A stretch of 64,000 bases of DNA from Ilyonectria destructans. Lineage: Eukaryota; Ascomycota; Sordariomycetes; Hypocreales; Nectriaceae. The stretch is from assembly GCA_020740775.1 (NCBI GenBank), contig JAHEWK010000033.1:310001-374000 (forward strand), read 5' to 3'. Numbering within the stretch: the stretch's first letter is position 1; each line of letters begins with the position of its first letter. Shown in pieces: positions 11,251-23,276 of this stretch. The position numbers and the translations under genes are program-made. Under the pieces are notes generated by a model. The model was not told the origin of the DNA. It did not search any database and saw only the letters and a program-made list of their open reading frames with translations.

Positions 11251-12541
11251 ATGGGCGAATATCCTCAAAAGCCACAGCACTCGGGCAACGCTATGCCTCC
11301 AGGCTGCCGTGCCACAGTTGGACGCCTCCAGACATTTACATTGTCTGGTGAGGACATGGGCTCAGCGGCGGACCTGAGCATGGGCAAAGCACTTGTGGCG
11401 GCCTGGCAGCAAGATGGAATCTTGCAGATTGCCATGGACCCTGAACAGCAAACGCTATATAAAGCAGCCAATGAGGCCAGTAAGCGCTTCTTCCAAAAAC
11501 CTTTTAACCAGAAAGCTGCGTGCATCGATAGCCAGAGCTATTCCGGTTATATTGCGAGCGGCGAAGAGCTTACAGATGGCCTCGCTGATTACAGTGAGAT
11601 CTTTACCGTCACGAAGGACCTCGACGTTGACGATCCCAGAGTGTCTGCCAAGTGGCCATGCCATGGGCATTGTCCTTGGCCTGACGCAGATCTGCGGGAC
11701 CCCGTGAAGAAATACATGGACAGCCTCTGGCAGACCGGCGAGAAGCTTCTCCGGCTTATTGAGCTGGGTATCGATGTACCAGAGGGATCTCTGACCCGCG
11801 TTACGAAAGACGGGTGGCACCACATGCGAATCCTCAGGCATGAACCCATGGCTTCTTTTTGAGATGAGACAGAGCTAATGTTTTGGGTTCAGATTTCCCG
11901 CAATCAACGACATCAATGGGAAAGGCGACGACCGTCGAGGCATCGGCTCTCATACTGATTATGGGTTGCTTGTAATTGCGGCCGCTGATGATGTTGGAGG
12001 TAGGCGAGCCCGGTTGACGCAGTTCTAACATCGGTGCACATGCTGATCCAATATCTAGCTCTCTTCGTTCGTCCTCCATATAAGGACGAGTTCGTTGCGA
12101 ACTGGGAGAGGAGTGCTGCTGGCATGAAGGAAGATAGTGATGGTTGGGTGTTTATTCCCCCGGCCGAGAATGTATTTACAGTTTTCCCAGGCAAGCTTCC
12201 CATCTCTAACCCAACTGGCGTCCTGCTGACAATAGGTCTTAGGTGATATGATGCAATATATGACCAACTCAACCCTCCCCTCAACGCTCCATAAGGTGGG
12301 GCTCAATATGAAAGAAAGGCTCGCCTTTGCTTACTTTCACGAGCCCAGCTTTCAGGCAGTCATTAAACCTCTTCCGGGGTATGAAGCTGGTCAGAGCCCA
12401 GAAGAGGGGATCCATTACGGGAAGCATTTCACCAACATGTGCATGAGGAACTATCCCGAGCGCATCACTACTCACCGGTTGGTCGATGAGGACCGGTACA
12501 AGTTGCTAGATACGGAGGCACTTCGAACCATGACTGCTTGA
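11251..12541 (+). CDS. 2-oxoglutarate/Fe(II) dioxygenase, ethylene-forming-enzyme-like
   Basis: Non-haem iron oxygenase of the isopenicillin-N-synthase/DIOX_N superfamily. The C-terminal half most resembles 2-oxoglutarate-dependent ethylene-forming enzyme (GIGSHTDYGLLVIAA, FVRPP, TVFPGD, IHYGKHFTNM, YPERITT). Four exons give 374 residues with no stop: 11251-11837, 11893-11999, 12059-12190 and 12243-12541. Iron ligands are His216, Asp218 and His292. Arg301 (MKERLAFAYF) is the likely 2-oxoglutarate anchor. Introns 1 and 3 start with GC (AG|GCATGA and AG|GCAAGC) instead of GT; intron 2 is GT-AG. The exon phases fit exactly. Whether it makes ethylene or oxidises another metabolite cannot be told from sequence. 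No biosynthetic partner genes lie next to it. Confidence 0.8.
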
Positions 12542-14801
12542 GACAAGAGACGTGAGACATTGTTGCGCATCGATGAGATTTGGCAAAGAGTTTCGTTTCC
12601 TGGGTTTTGTTCCGAAGTATGCTCCTTACTCTTCTTTGTTCCGACACGACGTCTGGAAGGATCTAGTCACGCACATATACACGCACCAGTCTCTTACACC
12701 CGGTAGGCCTCTCACAGCTGTGCTATGAAGTGGGCGTCAACTCCATTGAAATGGTAGGTCGTTTACATCTACAACTGTTGCCAGGTTATCGTGGGCAAAT
12801 TCCGTGGTTGGCCCCATGAAAGTCCAAAAACAGCATCTTGCATTGAGAGGCTGAGTGACGGCCTCAACAAGGGGCGCTGCAGCTTTAGGTAGCATCCAAC
12901 CACCCCCAACCCCCCGTCCCTCCCTGCGTGATATCGCGTAATCGGGGATCATAGCGCATCAGACCAAGCTCTGTGGCCCCGCGAGAAGCGACTTGTCATA
13001 TGCTAGCGCGGTGATCAAGCCTGCATGCGCCCACCGACCACCGACGCCATGGTTCAGTTCGCATCCGGACAGCCAGCAGCTTCCATCCAAGGATCTCGTT
13101 GTTGTGTGCGCCACCTAACTGGGATGAAGGTCAGGGAATTAGTTCTCTCGCCTCCCTCGTATTTGACATCCCGGCCGACGGCCGACGGCTGCCTACACCA
13201 CCAGGTTATGTGCCTTGCCCGTTCCGGTGAAACCACTGCGGCTAATATAGACATGTTGCCCCCTTCATTGAACTCGGTTGTGGACAGCGCTCCGTTCCAC
13301 CGTTGCCGTGTCTCCTCAGACATGCGGGAATTTTGAACCATGGGCAAATCCCATTTCGGGGTAGGCGACAGGGTGCCTCTCGTCACCCAGCTCGCGGCAA
13401 CCCAACCACTTTGCAGCCTGTCTTGTACAGTTCATCTTGTCATCAAAGAGACATGATTTTGACCGTCATCTGCATGTACAGTTAGGGCGATTGTCATCCC
13501 GAACGCGAAGCGGCCAAGGGTTGGCTTTGACTCTGCCCTTGGGGATCGGCGATAGGGCTGTTGCAACACCAAAGTGGCCCGCCCATCCGATGTGGCGCGG
13601 ACCAGATGTTCCTGTGACCCCTCCCCAGAATGAGCCGCTTTTTAGTCCCGAGCGCGTGGGCGCTAATTCTGCTGCCTAGCTCAGTAAGAACCCCGTCCAC
13701 TGTTTCAAGTGCAGCATGTATTATGGTGCCAGTCTTACGCTGAAATTCTTGAGCGTTGAGATCAGAGTTGATGGTTACGGTCTTCTCGCAAGATAAAGCG
13801 ATGAGCTTTCGGTCAATCAACGGCCATAAGTCGGCATTTGGCAATCGCTGAAACCACCAGTCAACCGCCAACAGAGTTAACGATTAGGCCACCATTGCGT
13901 CGGTAAGCCGTAACCTCCAAGATGCACACGGGATAATCAGCCACAACTGTCTGAGCGTCAGTTAGTTTCACTAGTGTGTAGGATGGGGGACATGCTGACG
14001 ATGTGGGCTTAGGATCGACACCCAAATGCAAGATGAAGCTCACATGGCAAAAGCTTTTGGGTACATAATTGGCGCTACGTGGGGTGGATGGACTTCCTGC
14101 AAGGTGATCTGTGGCTTGCCAATGAGGGTGGCCGACGTAGCATCGCGATCATCAAAGCCCTGCCCGCTTTTCAATTGTCAAGTACATGCCGCCGAGCCGA
14201 TGCCAGCCCTGCCCCTGTCGAGTTTCTTTACGCATTGAAAGACCGAGCTGCTTCCGACTTTTCTCGTGGCAGTGATGCGAGGCTTCCAAGACTGGCAACA
14301 GCTTCAGCGACTATAGCGGCGTTGTTACTTTAGTCTTCAGTCATGCTGTCCAATAGGCATCGGGTTTCTGACGTAATAAAAAATATTGACACGTTATATG
14401 CAGATGGGCACATGAAGATCCTTTTCTCCAATTGAAATGGCCTATAATGTCTCTGCGTGCCATGAACATGCATGACGCGGACTAGCGGCCACTGCTACGT
14501 CTCGAGGGGTTGGCCGAGCTTCCAGCTCTTGACGCACACCGTTCCCTCCGGGAAAGCCTATCAAGCACCTCACTAGAAGGAGGACAGAACAAGCCGCGGC
14601 AACAATAGATGGTGTTCAGCTGGATGCGACGTGGAGGTCGGAGCAGGGCCTCTAAAAGGTTAAAGAACCAGATTCTCCACCGCAAGGTCCAGATTTTCTC
14701 TACATGATGAAGGCACTCATCCACAAGCTCCATCTTCCATTGCAATACCAACAACGTTGATCTGGCTTCTAACTTAATCTCTTGTTCCACCCCCCCTCAT
14801 C
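12542..14801. other. Long intergenic stretch, no gene recognised
   Basis: Contains open frames of up to 125 codons on both strands (for example 13494-13871 minus and 13861-14043 minus), but none resembles a known family. I do not call genes here. A short degraded gene on the minus strand around 13.5-14.0 kb cannot be excluded. Confidence 0.4.
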
Positions 14802-15146
14802 ATGCCCCCACATTTGGTCCAGTCATTTCATCCCTCCCCTCCACAGCAAGAAACTCCTCCCAACAGCCCTCTGCAGAAGCCAACCGATGCTCAGAATGCA
14901 GTCACGTTTAATCGAAGTCTTGGTCTCAATGGGAAGGGTGCGGAATCATCCCTTGCAGAGCGACTCTTCACAGTGCTGGAAAAGCTGGTTGATGAAAGAC
15001 CTACCTCGCATCGCTTGTCCTCCAGTGACAAAGCTCCAACCGAGGCGAAAGAGCCGCAGGCTGAGCAAGGATCGAAGCTGGCATATAAAACCCTAGAGAA
15101 ACGGTATGATAATCAATATACTGCATCTGCTCCTACTAATGGGTAA
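14802..15146 (+). CDS. Hypothetical protein or first exon fragment
   Basis: A 114-codon frame, Pro/Ser/Gln-rich at its start, with a helical middle (AERLFTVLEKLVDERP) and an end (SKLAYKTLEKRYDNQ) that resembles the linker of some fungal ankyrin or HET-associated proteins. A possible splice donor (GTATGATAA) follows TLEKR at about 15103. No matching second exon is seen, so this may be a partial gene. No function can be assigned. Confidence 0.3.
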   Translation: MPPHLVQSFHPSPPQQETPPNSPLQKPTDAQNAVTFNRSLGLNGKGAESSLAERLFTVLEKLVDERPTSHRLSSSDKAPTEAKEPQAEQGSKLAYKTLEKRYDNQYTASAPTNG

Positions 15147-15605
15147 ATCAATCAGAGATGGAAAAAAATAGAAACACAAGACCGTTGATAGTTGGTACCA
15201 GGACCGGACTCTGGCGGGGATGATCTACCTTTATTCGTCGACTTAAACGGAATAAGTCTACAGGGTAGATGAAGTAATATTAAAGCAATGGCCTCAATTG
15301 AAGATACCCCACCCGCCGTACTTAATCCCTATGTGCACCACGGAATTATCCTTCGCCGCGACAGAATCCGCTATGTTCGCGGTCCGACCCGCGACTCGCG
15401 ATGCCCCATGTCGGCGGCGCGTCCCGCAGAGCCAACAAGCTCGGCGTGTCGTCGCTGTTCAAGTAGGTATTCTTGCAGATTGATAAGTTGTCGGGTGTCC
15501 CGGACTTCCTACTGCAGGCCATAAACAACACTATAGCAGAACTTGGTGAAGAAAACAGGACCATTGCTAGCTGACTAAATTCTTTCTACAAACATAATCA
15601 ATGTA

Positions 15606-15850
15606 GAGCGTTACTCTCCCTCATTCGAAGCGACTGGGTGAATCTGCGCCTAGCGGTTCACTTAAAAGTTTCTGCTGCTAAACTCCGGCAAGATTTCCCT
15701 CACGCTGAGGTCATCCGCGTTGACCTCAATGATGCCGCAGCTGTTTGTCAGCTCGTCCGAGGGGTAAACGCCATTTATTACGTCAGACCCGCCTTTCATC
15801 CTCGAGAGACTGGATTAAGGTTGAACACGATTGTTAAACATGATTGATGC
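15606..15850 (+). pseudogene. NmrA-like NAD(P)-binding protein fragment
   Basis: An exon-like segment following a TAG acceptor encodes SLIRSDWVNLRLAVHLK, AKLRQDFPHAEVIRVDLND and GVNAIYYVRPAFHPRET. This is the second to fourth strand region of an NmrA-like Rossmann fold (atypical short-chain dehydrogenase family). The expected following helix (MIDAA) appears in a shifted frame at about 15840. The N-terminal glycine motif and the C-terminal half are not found in the flanks, so this is a remnant of what is normally a protein of about 300 residues. Confidence 0.55.
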
Positions 15851-17433
15851 TGCAGGCTGCGATGACATACTAGGGCAACGCCAACCAGAATTCATGATTG
15901 AGTATAAGATACCAACAGCCGGCAAGCCAATGGCACTGGACAGTCGGATGCATCTAGTTTGAACACATAATGCCCAGGCGTATTGACCCAGCATAGTTCA
16001 TGGTGAGAGTGGAGCTGTTTCTCGACCCACCCTCGTGGATGATGAAATGACATGCTATCCAAGCCTCAGCAACAGCATACGGCTGCAAAATGAGTTCCAG
16101 CAGGTTTTTGGTTTGGGAGATACGTGACCTTGTCGTTCGTACTCGGGGAACGGGCCTAAAATGGAAAGTCATTAGTCTCCCGGCCCGCCAGAAGGGCCTG
16201 TCTGGGGATGGTCCCTGGATTTTGGATACCCACAAGCATTGCTAGGGTTCCTTAAGAGAATGAAACGATAAACTACGTTCCACCCTTTTGGGTTATCTCA
16301 GGCGCACCCACTCCGTACTTATGTCTGTTTGAAGAGGGAAGGTGCATCGTGGACCCTGAAATCAAAAGCATCCGTCTCGGTGACGACGTTCCGGAACCTC
16401 CAACTTCGTGGCGTCTTGCATATATGGAATTCCGTCGCCTTGAATAAGAGCCCACTGCAGCCTGAACGAGGACAGTGCACTGTTTGATCTTGGCCTCCGG
16501 AACATACCTCCTAAAGGCTAAAAAGATACTGGCGCATGCATTGATGCTTCCAGAAATGTGAGCATGAATTTACCTCATCGGAAATGCCTGCCTTGATGTT
16601 TTGTCCCACCTACAAGGAAGCAGCGAGTCGAGCAGTCCAGACACCGTCAGAATTTTCAGGCCAATACCATAGAAATGTCAAATACCACCCGCGTCTCAAT
16701 GTCGGACGCATCAGTGCTGATCACTTCCCTCTTGGACGGGAGCGGTTACAGGAAAGCACCCGTTGAAAGAACTCAACCGCCTCCTCAGCAGATATAACTG
16801 CAGCGATGGTATATTATTCACACCTTGCATACTCCAACTGAAGAGAATAGCTTAGACAATGCTTTGGATCTGGTTCCATTAAAATAGGCTGCCTGAGACG
16901 TTTGGGGTGTCAGTTGAATATTCAGTAAACTTCTGACATGGTTCCCCAGTCGAGGCTCCTGGGCTAGTCATGGGTTGTGGTGGTGCCCAACGGTTCGACC
17001 TGCCTCGACGGCGGATGAATCTTCTTCCTGAGCTGCCCTGAACTTTAAGAAAGCCCATAGGTGGCCCGTTGACCGCCTGGTTTGGTTTCATGGCGAAACG
17101 TTGACGTCATGCAATGCCCCGGATAGGTAGCTCGTTCATTGCTTTCTTATGCATCCCGCCACAGCGTGCTTACACGTCATCTCCGTCCCCTGCTGGGGAA
17201 CGGATCATCCTGCCGAAATCTGATGTCGGTTCTGCTGCCGGCACGGCAGGATCCAGACGTCGTCTTATATGATTTGTCCGAGCCCTTAAACGGTTGAGTA
17301 TCCACGACTGTTCCAAGTATTCACAAAATGCCACGATGCCTCTCTATTTCTACATTTATTGGCATTTTATTGTATCAACTACAGTCTACTCTCTTCATTA
17401 GCACGGCACTTATATCCCCTCATAAGGTTCAAC
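15851..17433. other. Intergenic, no gene recognised
   Basis: Only short frames without family resemblance. The last part is the upstream region of the feruloyl esterase gene. Confidence 0.4.
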
Positions 17434-19050
17434 ATGTTCTTAGGCCTTCTGGCGTTGGTGCCGCTCACCTCAGCGCTTGCCCAACATAATGGCACTTTTG
17501 ATAGTCAATGTGCTGCCCTAGCTCAAACACTCAATATAGCCAACTCGACTCTCTGGACCGCTGAGATTGTCCCAGCCGGCACGACCATCACCTACCCCAA
17601 CAACCCCCCAACATGTCAGCGACCTTCCCAAGCCGTCTCGTCCGACATGTGCCGCGTGGGTCTCAACGTGTCAACTTCGTCCCGGTCCGAAGTCATGATG
17701 GAGATGTGGCTGCCACGAGACTGGTCTGGCCGCTTCCTCAGCACCGGCAACGGTGGAACGGGCGGCTGTATTCAGTACGAGGACCTGGCGTATGCGTCAG
17801 CCTTGGGCTTCGCAGCTGTCGGCACAAACAATGGCCACGACGGCTTCTCTGGCGTCCCGTTCTACAACAACTCCGATGTAGTCCAGGACTTTGCCTGGCG
17901 CGCTGTACACACGGGCGTTGTAGTTGGCAAGCAGATCGCAAACAGCTTCTACGGACCGTCGATTACAAAGTCATATTATCTCGGCTGCTCGACCGGCGGT
18001 AGACAGGGCTTGAAGATGGCGCAAATGTTCCCCGAAGAGTTCGACGGCATCGTGGCCGGCGCGCCAGCCATCTCGTACAACAACCTCACCTCGTGGAGTG
18101 GCCACTTTTATCCTCTCACCGGATCCAGCACATCCAGCAGGTTTGTTCCCCGCGACATGTGGTCCGTAATTCACCAGGATATCCTCGACCAATGCGATGC
18201 CCTCGATGGCTATGTCGACGGCATCCTCGAGGATCCGATGCTCTGCGACTACAACCCGGACGGCCTCTTATGTGCAGCTAGCAACGGAACCACCAGTTCC
18301 ACAGGCTGTTTGACAAGTGCTCAGGCGACGGTTGTGCGCTCTATCTTCTCGGCCCTCAGAGACTCGTCCGGCTCGCTCGTCCACCCACGTATGCAACCTG
18401 GATCGGAGCTTGGAGCGTCGCAAGTCTACTATGGCGGTGTGCCGTTCCAGTATACAACCGAGTGGTTCCGCTACGCTGTCTTTGGAGATCCCTCCTGGGA
18501 TCCTGCCACCCTCTCGTCCGCCGACATTGACTTTGCGTCACAGAAGAACCCGTTCGATATTGAGTCGTTCCAGGGTGACCTGTCAAAGCTCCGTGACGGT
18601 GGCTCCAAGCTGCTGCACTGGCACGGACTACAGGATCCCATCATCACGAGCGACATATCGCCACGGTACTACGAGCACGTTGCCGCCAGTATGAATCAGA
18701 CCCCGGAGGAGCTGGACGACTTTTACCGCTTCTTCCGCGTCTCGGGCACGAATCACTGCAGCGGTGGACCAGGAGCTACCTTTATCGGAAATCAAGCCAA
18801 GAGCAACGCCACCCTGGATCCTGACGGCAACGTCCTGATGGCCATGGTGAGGTGGGTCGAGGAGGGCGTGGCGCCCGATACGATCCAGGGTGTCGCCTAT
18901 GTCAACCAGACCAAGAGCTCGGGTGTTATCGACTTTGAACGAAAGCACTGCCGTTACCCTTACCGAAACGTGTATAATGGGACTGGAAACCCCAAGAGTG
19001 CTAATAGCTGGAGCTGTGTAGCTAGCCGGGATGGTCTCACCTATCTCTAG
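17434..19050 (+). CDS. Secreted feruloyl esterase, tannase family
   Basis: Extracellular serine esterase that releases hydroxycinnamates from plant cell-wall polysaccharides (tannase/feruloyl esterase B family). 538 residues, single exon. The start at 17434 gives a clean signal peptide (MFLGLLALVPLTSALA); an upstream in-frame ATG at 17359 would bury it. The family's disulphide-linked CS-D-HC catalytic arrangement is complete: Cys185-Ser186 in GCSTGG, Asp401 in HGLQDPII, and His441-Cys442 in GTNHCSGG. A calcium-loop-like segment (DALDGYVDGILEDP) is present, and there are many N-glycosylation sequons. Tannin acyl hydrolase activity is the alternative substrate class. GC-rich, well-kept coding sequence with no damage. 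Confidence 0.93.
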   Translation: MFLGLLALVPLTSALAQHNGTFDSQCAALAQTLNIANSTLWTAEIVPAGTTITYPNNPPTCQRPSQAVSSDMCRVGLNVSTSSRSEVMMEMWLPRDWSGRFLSTGNGGTGGCIQYEDLAYASALGFAAVGTNNGHDGFSGVPFYNNSDVVQDFAWRAVHTGVVVGKQIANSFYGPSITKSYYLGCSTGGRQGLKMAQMFPEEFDGIVAGAPAISYNNLTSWSGHFYPLTGSSTSSRFVPRDMWSVIHQDILDQCDALDGYVDGILEDPMLCDYNPDGLLCAASNGTTSSTGCLTSAQATVVRSIFSALRDSSGSLVHPRMQPGSELGASQVYYGGVPFQYTTEWFRYAVFGDPSWDPATLSSADIDFASQKNPFDIESFQGDLSKLRDGGSKLLHWHGLQDPIITSDISPRYYEHVAASMNQTPEELDDFYRFFRVSGTNHCSGGPGATFIGNQAKSNATLDPDGNVLMAMVRWVEEGVAPDTIQGVAYVNQTKSSGVIDFERKHCRYPYRNVYNGTGNPKSANSWSCVASRDGLTYL

Positions 19051-20766
19051 TGCGGCGTGGGAGTTTCAATTTTGTACATAGATCTTAGCCTCTTTGTGTA
19101 CTTAGGCTGCTATCTTCTTGCATCTTCCAAGTCGGTCTGGCAATAGGAAGCATATGCCATACACTCCTTGCACTTGGCAAATCAGTCTTAGCTGCGCTTC
19201 AGCTTGGTGAAAAGTAACAGGCAGGGCAGTGAGCTCGTGTATAAAATCAACACAGACAGTACAAGATTGACACAATAACAAATATTGTTTTCCATCCCCA
19301 AAGCTGTCTAACCGGGGAAGTGTATAGAAAAGTTAGACTCGGAAAATACGTGGATTTTATATTTCAAGACATGGCTCAACGATACGAGGCAGCCCCAGTG
19401 TGGCGTTCAGCGCTGTTAACATCACCCTGCCCTTCGCAGCCCTTGTATCGAGCCACTAATAACCACAGGCAGAGATTCTTCATGAGAACCTGCTCGACTT
19501 AATTCACAAAAGAGGTAGGGAGAAGGTCGGGCGTTTTGCCATCCATGGTGCTCTCGACGGCTTTGCGGTATCGGATGGTGTTAGCCAGATCAACTGGTCG
19601 GCGAGGGTAGGTGGTATAGGGTAGGTCGGTCTGACTTGGTGTGCGGCGGAAGCTGGCGAGTTTGGTTGCTGGCTGACCACTAATGCTCCGTCGCATAAGG
19701 ACCATACCAAGGACAATCTGCTCAGCTTATCCATAGACAGGACATCTTACTTTTTACATCATCTCTAATACCTACGGTCTACATGACATACGCATCAAGT
19801 TGCCTTCGATATTCGGCAAAATTATCGCCTTGGGTTGTTACCTGCCAAAGCATCTCTGTGACAAATGGACACGGTTTGGGAACGGTAACCCTGTCGCTCC
19901 AGCTCCTCAAACAAACAAGACGATTCGTCCCTCACTCCCGCCTGTTAGAACAACTTGATGTCGTTCTGACCCCAAAATCCACCAACTATGACGGCATCTC
20001 CAAATCGGTGAAGGGAGGTATAATTCTCACTGAAGCAGAACCCTTAATTTGGTATAAAAAGGGCCCAGCATACAAATTGCATATGTAATCCAGATTGCAA
20101 CCAGATCTTAGTTTTGCAATGGGCCGTTTGGGGTTCTAAGTATGGACTATGTTGTCTGTGCAACTAATGCTAGAGGCTCTAAGATTGATTTGAGATCATG
20201 CGGGACACTCCAGGAGCAAGGGAGCAAGTGTTCAAGGACAATAGAACGTTTGATGCATTGGGCATGATCACATGAAGGATGACGGAATGGAAGGCAAGTC
20301 TACTTATTGGCAGCCATATTAGCCCCCAATAGCGCCGTCTTCATTCGCCACATGACATCGATATAGTGGCTAGTAAAGGTCTCCCCAGAAAGAGGTGTCG
20401 CTGACAAATAAAGCCATAAGTCCTTTAGCAGTCAAAATGAGATCGATTTACTAGAAAACTTGGCCAGGCTACCACTGCTTGATCGATTTCAGTTCGGTCC
20501 CAAGCAACCAAATTTCATTCAACATATCAAGCAAGCCCCAAATATGTGTGTTCGAGAAAGAGGACCTGCAGTCACTAATTTAGTTGCACGCAGCAATCTG
20601 ACTTGAGCGGGGTTGACTGAAGAGGCGATTGATGCACATTGCCTCTTGCGTCAGTGGCTGGAGAGAGCAAATTCTGCCCCTCAACGTCTAGTGCAGTACA
20701 AGAATGTGCCGGCCCCGCCGTCGTTCCTTACTCCCAACAACGGCAAATCTTCTAGCACTTTCTAAT
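19051..20766. other. Intergenic, no gene recognised
   Basis: No family recognised. A 101-codon frame at 19783-20088 has no supporting similarity and is not called. Confidence 0.4.
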
Positions 20767-21036
20767 ATGTCGTCAGGTCTAGAATGGATATATCATCAAT
20801 GTCTGGGTTGTGACGCCCAGACGGAGGGAGCAACTTACTGCTCTGATTCATGTCGACTATCAGAATCCGAGAAGAGGCCGGCGTCAATTCACTGTTCGAG
20901 CTCTATGCGGATCATATCGCGTTCCTCGAAATCGACAGCCCAAGAAGTCGAGGTGTCTGCCAAGGCAGAGAAGGAATTGAGAGCGTATAATCTGTCGTTG
21001 GACCAGTCGACGACGCGGAGGAGGGCATCGCACTGA
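20767..21036 (+). CDS. Small Ecl1-like zinc-binding protein
   Basis: 89-residue protein with the pattern CLGCDAQTEG...YCSDSCRL near the N-terminus. This C-x2-C...C-x3-C motif is typical of small fungal Ecl1-like (life-span regulatory factor) proteins. The C-terminal block KAEKELRAYNLSLDQ also fits that group. The Ser/Pro-rich middle is shorter than usual, so it may be a truncated paralogue. The start at 20767 is the ATG directly before the conserved part; an upstream in-frame ATG (20704) adds only an unconserved extension. Role in stress or stationary-phase survival is known for yeast Ecl1 and is only an inference here. Confidence 0.55.
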   Translation: MSSGLEWIYHQCLGCDAQTEGATYCSDSCRLSESEKRPASIHCSSSMRIISRSSKSTAQEVEVSAKAEKELRAYNLSLDQSTTRRRASH

Positions 21037-23276
21037 AAGGCGAAATATCTCCACTTCATTCGTGTTTCGGGATCAAGAGGCGGGACAGGGGCCACGTCAT
21101 CCTCCACCCACATCTGAGTATCACTGACACGCGCCCGCTGAAGCATTTCTTGTACAAAAACACAAAAGACACGCAGGGAGCGGTCGAGAATCTCAGTGAA
21201 CAAGGATAGCAGCGTTCAGACAGCAGGACCTGGGCGGCTGAGGGTGAGGATAGTGCGATTCGAGTCTCCCAGAAAAGCACTATGTACCGTCTTTTTGGCT
21301 GGAAAGAGCAAAAGGATCAGCCACAGGGTTGAGCTGGCAAAAACGCCCGGTTGATGAATTCCCTGCTCCCGTCAACTCCCTTTATGGATCGGGCGGGCAT
21401 CCACCAGCAATGCTGCTTAGAGTTTGCTTTGTCCACTGGCAACAATGTGAGCCTGGTGAGGTTCTTGATGAAGGCACAGGACTATACGTGCCGTCAAGCG
21501 AATTGATATACAGCTTCTAGGCGATGCCCAATCAGCTTTTCATGATACTCGATTTCCACTAGCTTCACACGCAGCGACCTCACATTCGTGATGGCATCTG
21601 CTGTGGTAACCGCCCATTGCTCTGTATACGGTTTAGCGTCCTGGTATTTCCTCGAACAAGTTGGCGAAGAGGGGTTTGATGCTCTTGAACATCATATGTA
21701 TCCCAACGATGACGATTTCCGGAATAAATGTGATGTACTCGGCCAGCCTATTGTCGAGGCTGAGGCACTGAAATGTCCCGGCATAGCAGGTTGGGATTAA
21801 TGCGTGTGCCCACTATTCTATGCCATTTGAACAACGGTCCGCGTCTCGCACACTCCCTGGTATCGTACTCTGTGAAATGTCCTAACAGCGACACGACATT
21901 AACGGGTACCAGCTAGGCAACTGTGACTACCAGGGTGAAGTCGGTAAGTACGAAAAGCAATGTGTACGACCAGCAATTACCTGCCCGCTGAATGACCCGT
22001 ATAAGGGGGAAAGGGTGCGATACCGCCGTGAACATTCCTCTGAGACTAGTCTCGCAGTTCAACCAGGAAAAGTAAAGATAATATATCTTCAAACCCTCTT
22101 CCAAATTCGCCCGTAAGCGTGGTGATTGCTTTGCCGGCAATAATTGCAAGTAAGAAAGCCCGCTTTTCTTGCATGTTAACCATCGATGATGACGCCGCGC
22201 CAGCGCATCGAGACTTCGCAATGGCCCTCTGCCATCGTGATGCCTTTTCAAAAGCTTCTTTAGCCACTTGAAATGGCTCGAAAATAGTTGAAGTGTGGTT
22301 CCGGACCCAGGTAGTGGTTGACTTTAAAGACAGGGTGAGGGAGATACCAGGCGGAGCTGGATATGCATGTCTTTCGAAGATAAGCTGAATATGATGGAGT
22401 GTGAGAATCCCATACTTACACTGGTGTCTGTAATATCAGACAATTCCGGAATCTGCCAATCAACATCAAATTTAGCTCATTAGGTCCCTGTTCAGGGGGT
22501 CATATCATCATCCGGACCGCCGAGAATGTGTACAGTTCGAGACCGTCCCTAGACATAAGTAGGTACGTAGTGTTGTCGCTTACCTCTATGCATGTTATGC
22601 CTTCCTCGGGGCGCCTTAGCAATTGGTGAGGAGTCTGAGATGCACTCGGGATCATTCAGAATTGACGAAACGCGGGAGCAACAGGATCTGTTCTGGAGCA
22701 GCCATTTTGCAAGGAAAGTGCACTTTCGGAATAGCTCTGGAACGAACAGAGCAGACTTGATGAGGCAAAATCTCATTTTGGCCATAGCGTTTAGCTAAAC
22801 AAGGAGCTCAATTACAAGCAAGCGAAGCAACTCCATTCTCCAGGTTTCCCTGGTCCGGACGACTCATTGGCGTAAACGTGTTTAGTCAGTGAAAAGCTTG
22901 ATATTTGGTCATCGTGGTAGCATTGGGTAGGAAATGCTTGAATTGTGGATAAAACTGTGTTTTCTTTTTACCTTGTGCCGGCAACTTGCTCACCTTGAGG
23001 GAGCAGACAGAAGTTGGATTAGTGTTTAGTCAGGCGTAAAAGGTCGAGTGGTTTGTACTGGGCGTAATGTGTATTGCATACAGCAACAGATATTTGTGAA
23101 GAAATCACATAAAGAATCCAGGGATGACTGGAGGGTTCTACTTGGACATGAGTTATTAGACGATGAGCAGTTTTACTTCGTATTATATAGTAGCGGGGAA
23201 AACGAACACCACCTTCTCTCTCCCTGCTGCATAGGGACTAGACAGGGTAACTGAAACTAATGCACACAAGACCCTC
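21037..23276. other. Intergenic, no gene recognised
   Basis: Several short frames (for example 21588-21800 plus) with protein-like composition but no recognisable family. I call none of them. Confidence 0.4.

Noticed and set aside
20889..21280. Minus-strand frames opposite the Ecl1-like gene
   Set aside because: Overlaps the supported plus-strand Cys-motif gene; no independent similarity.
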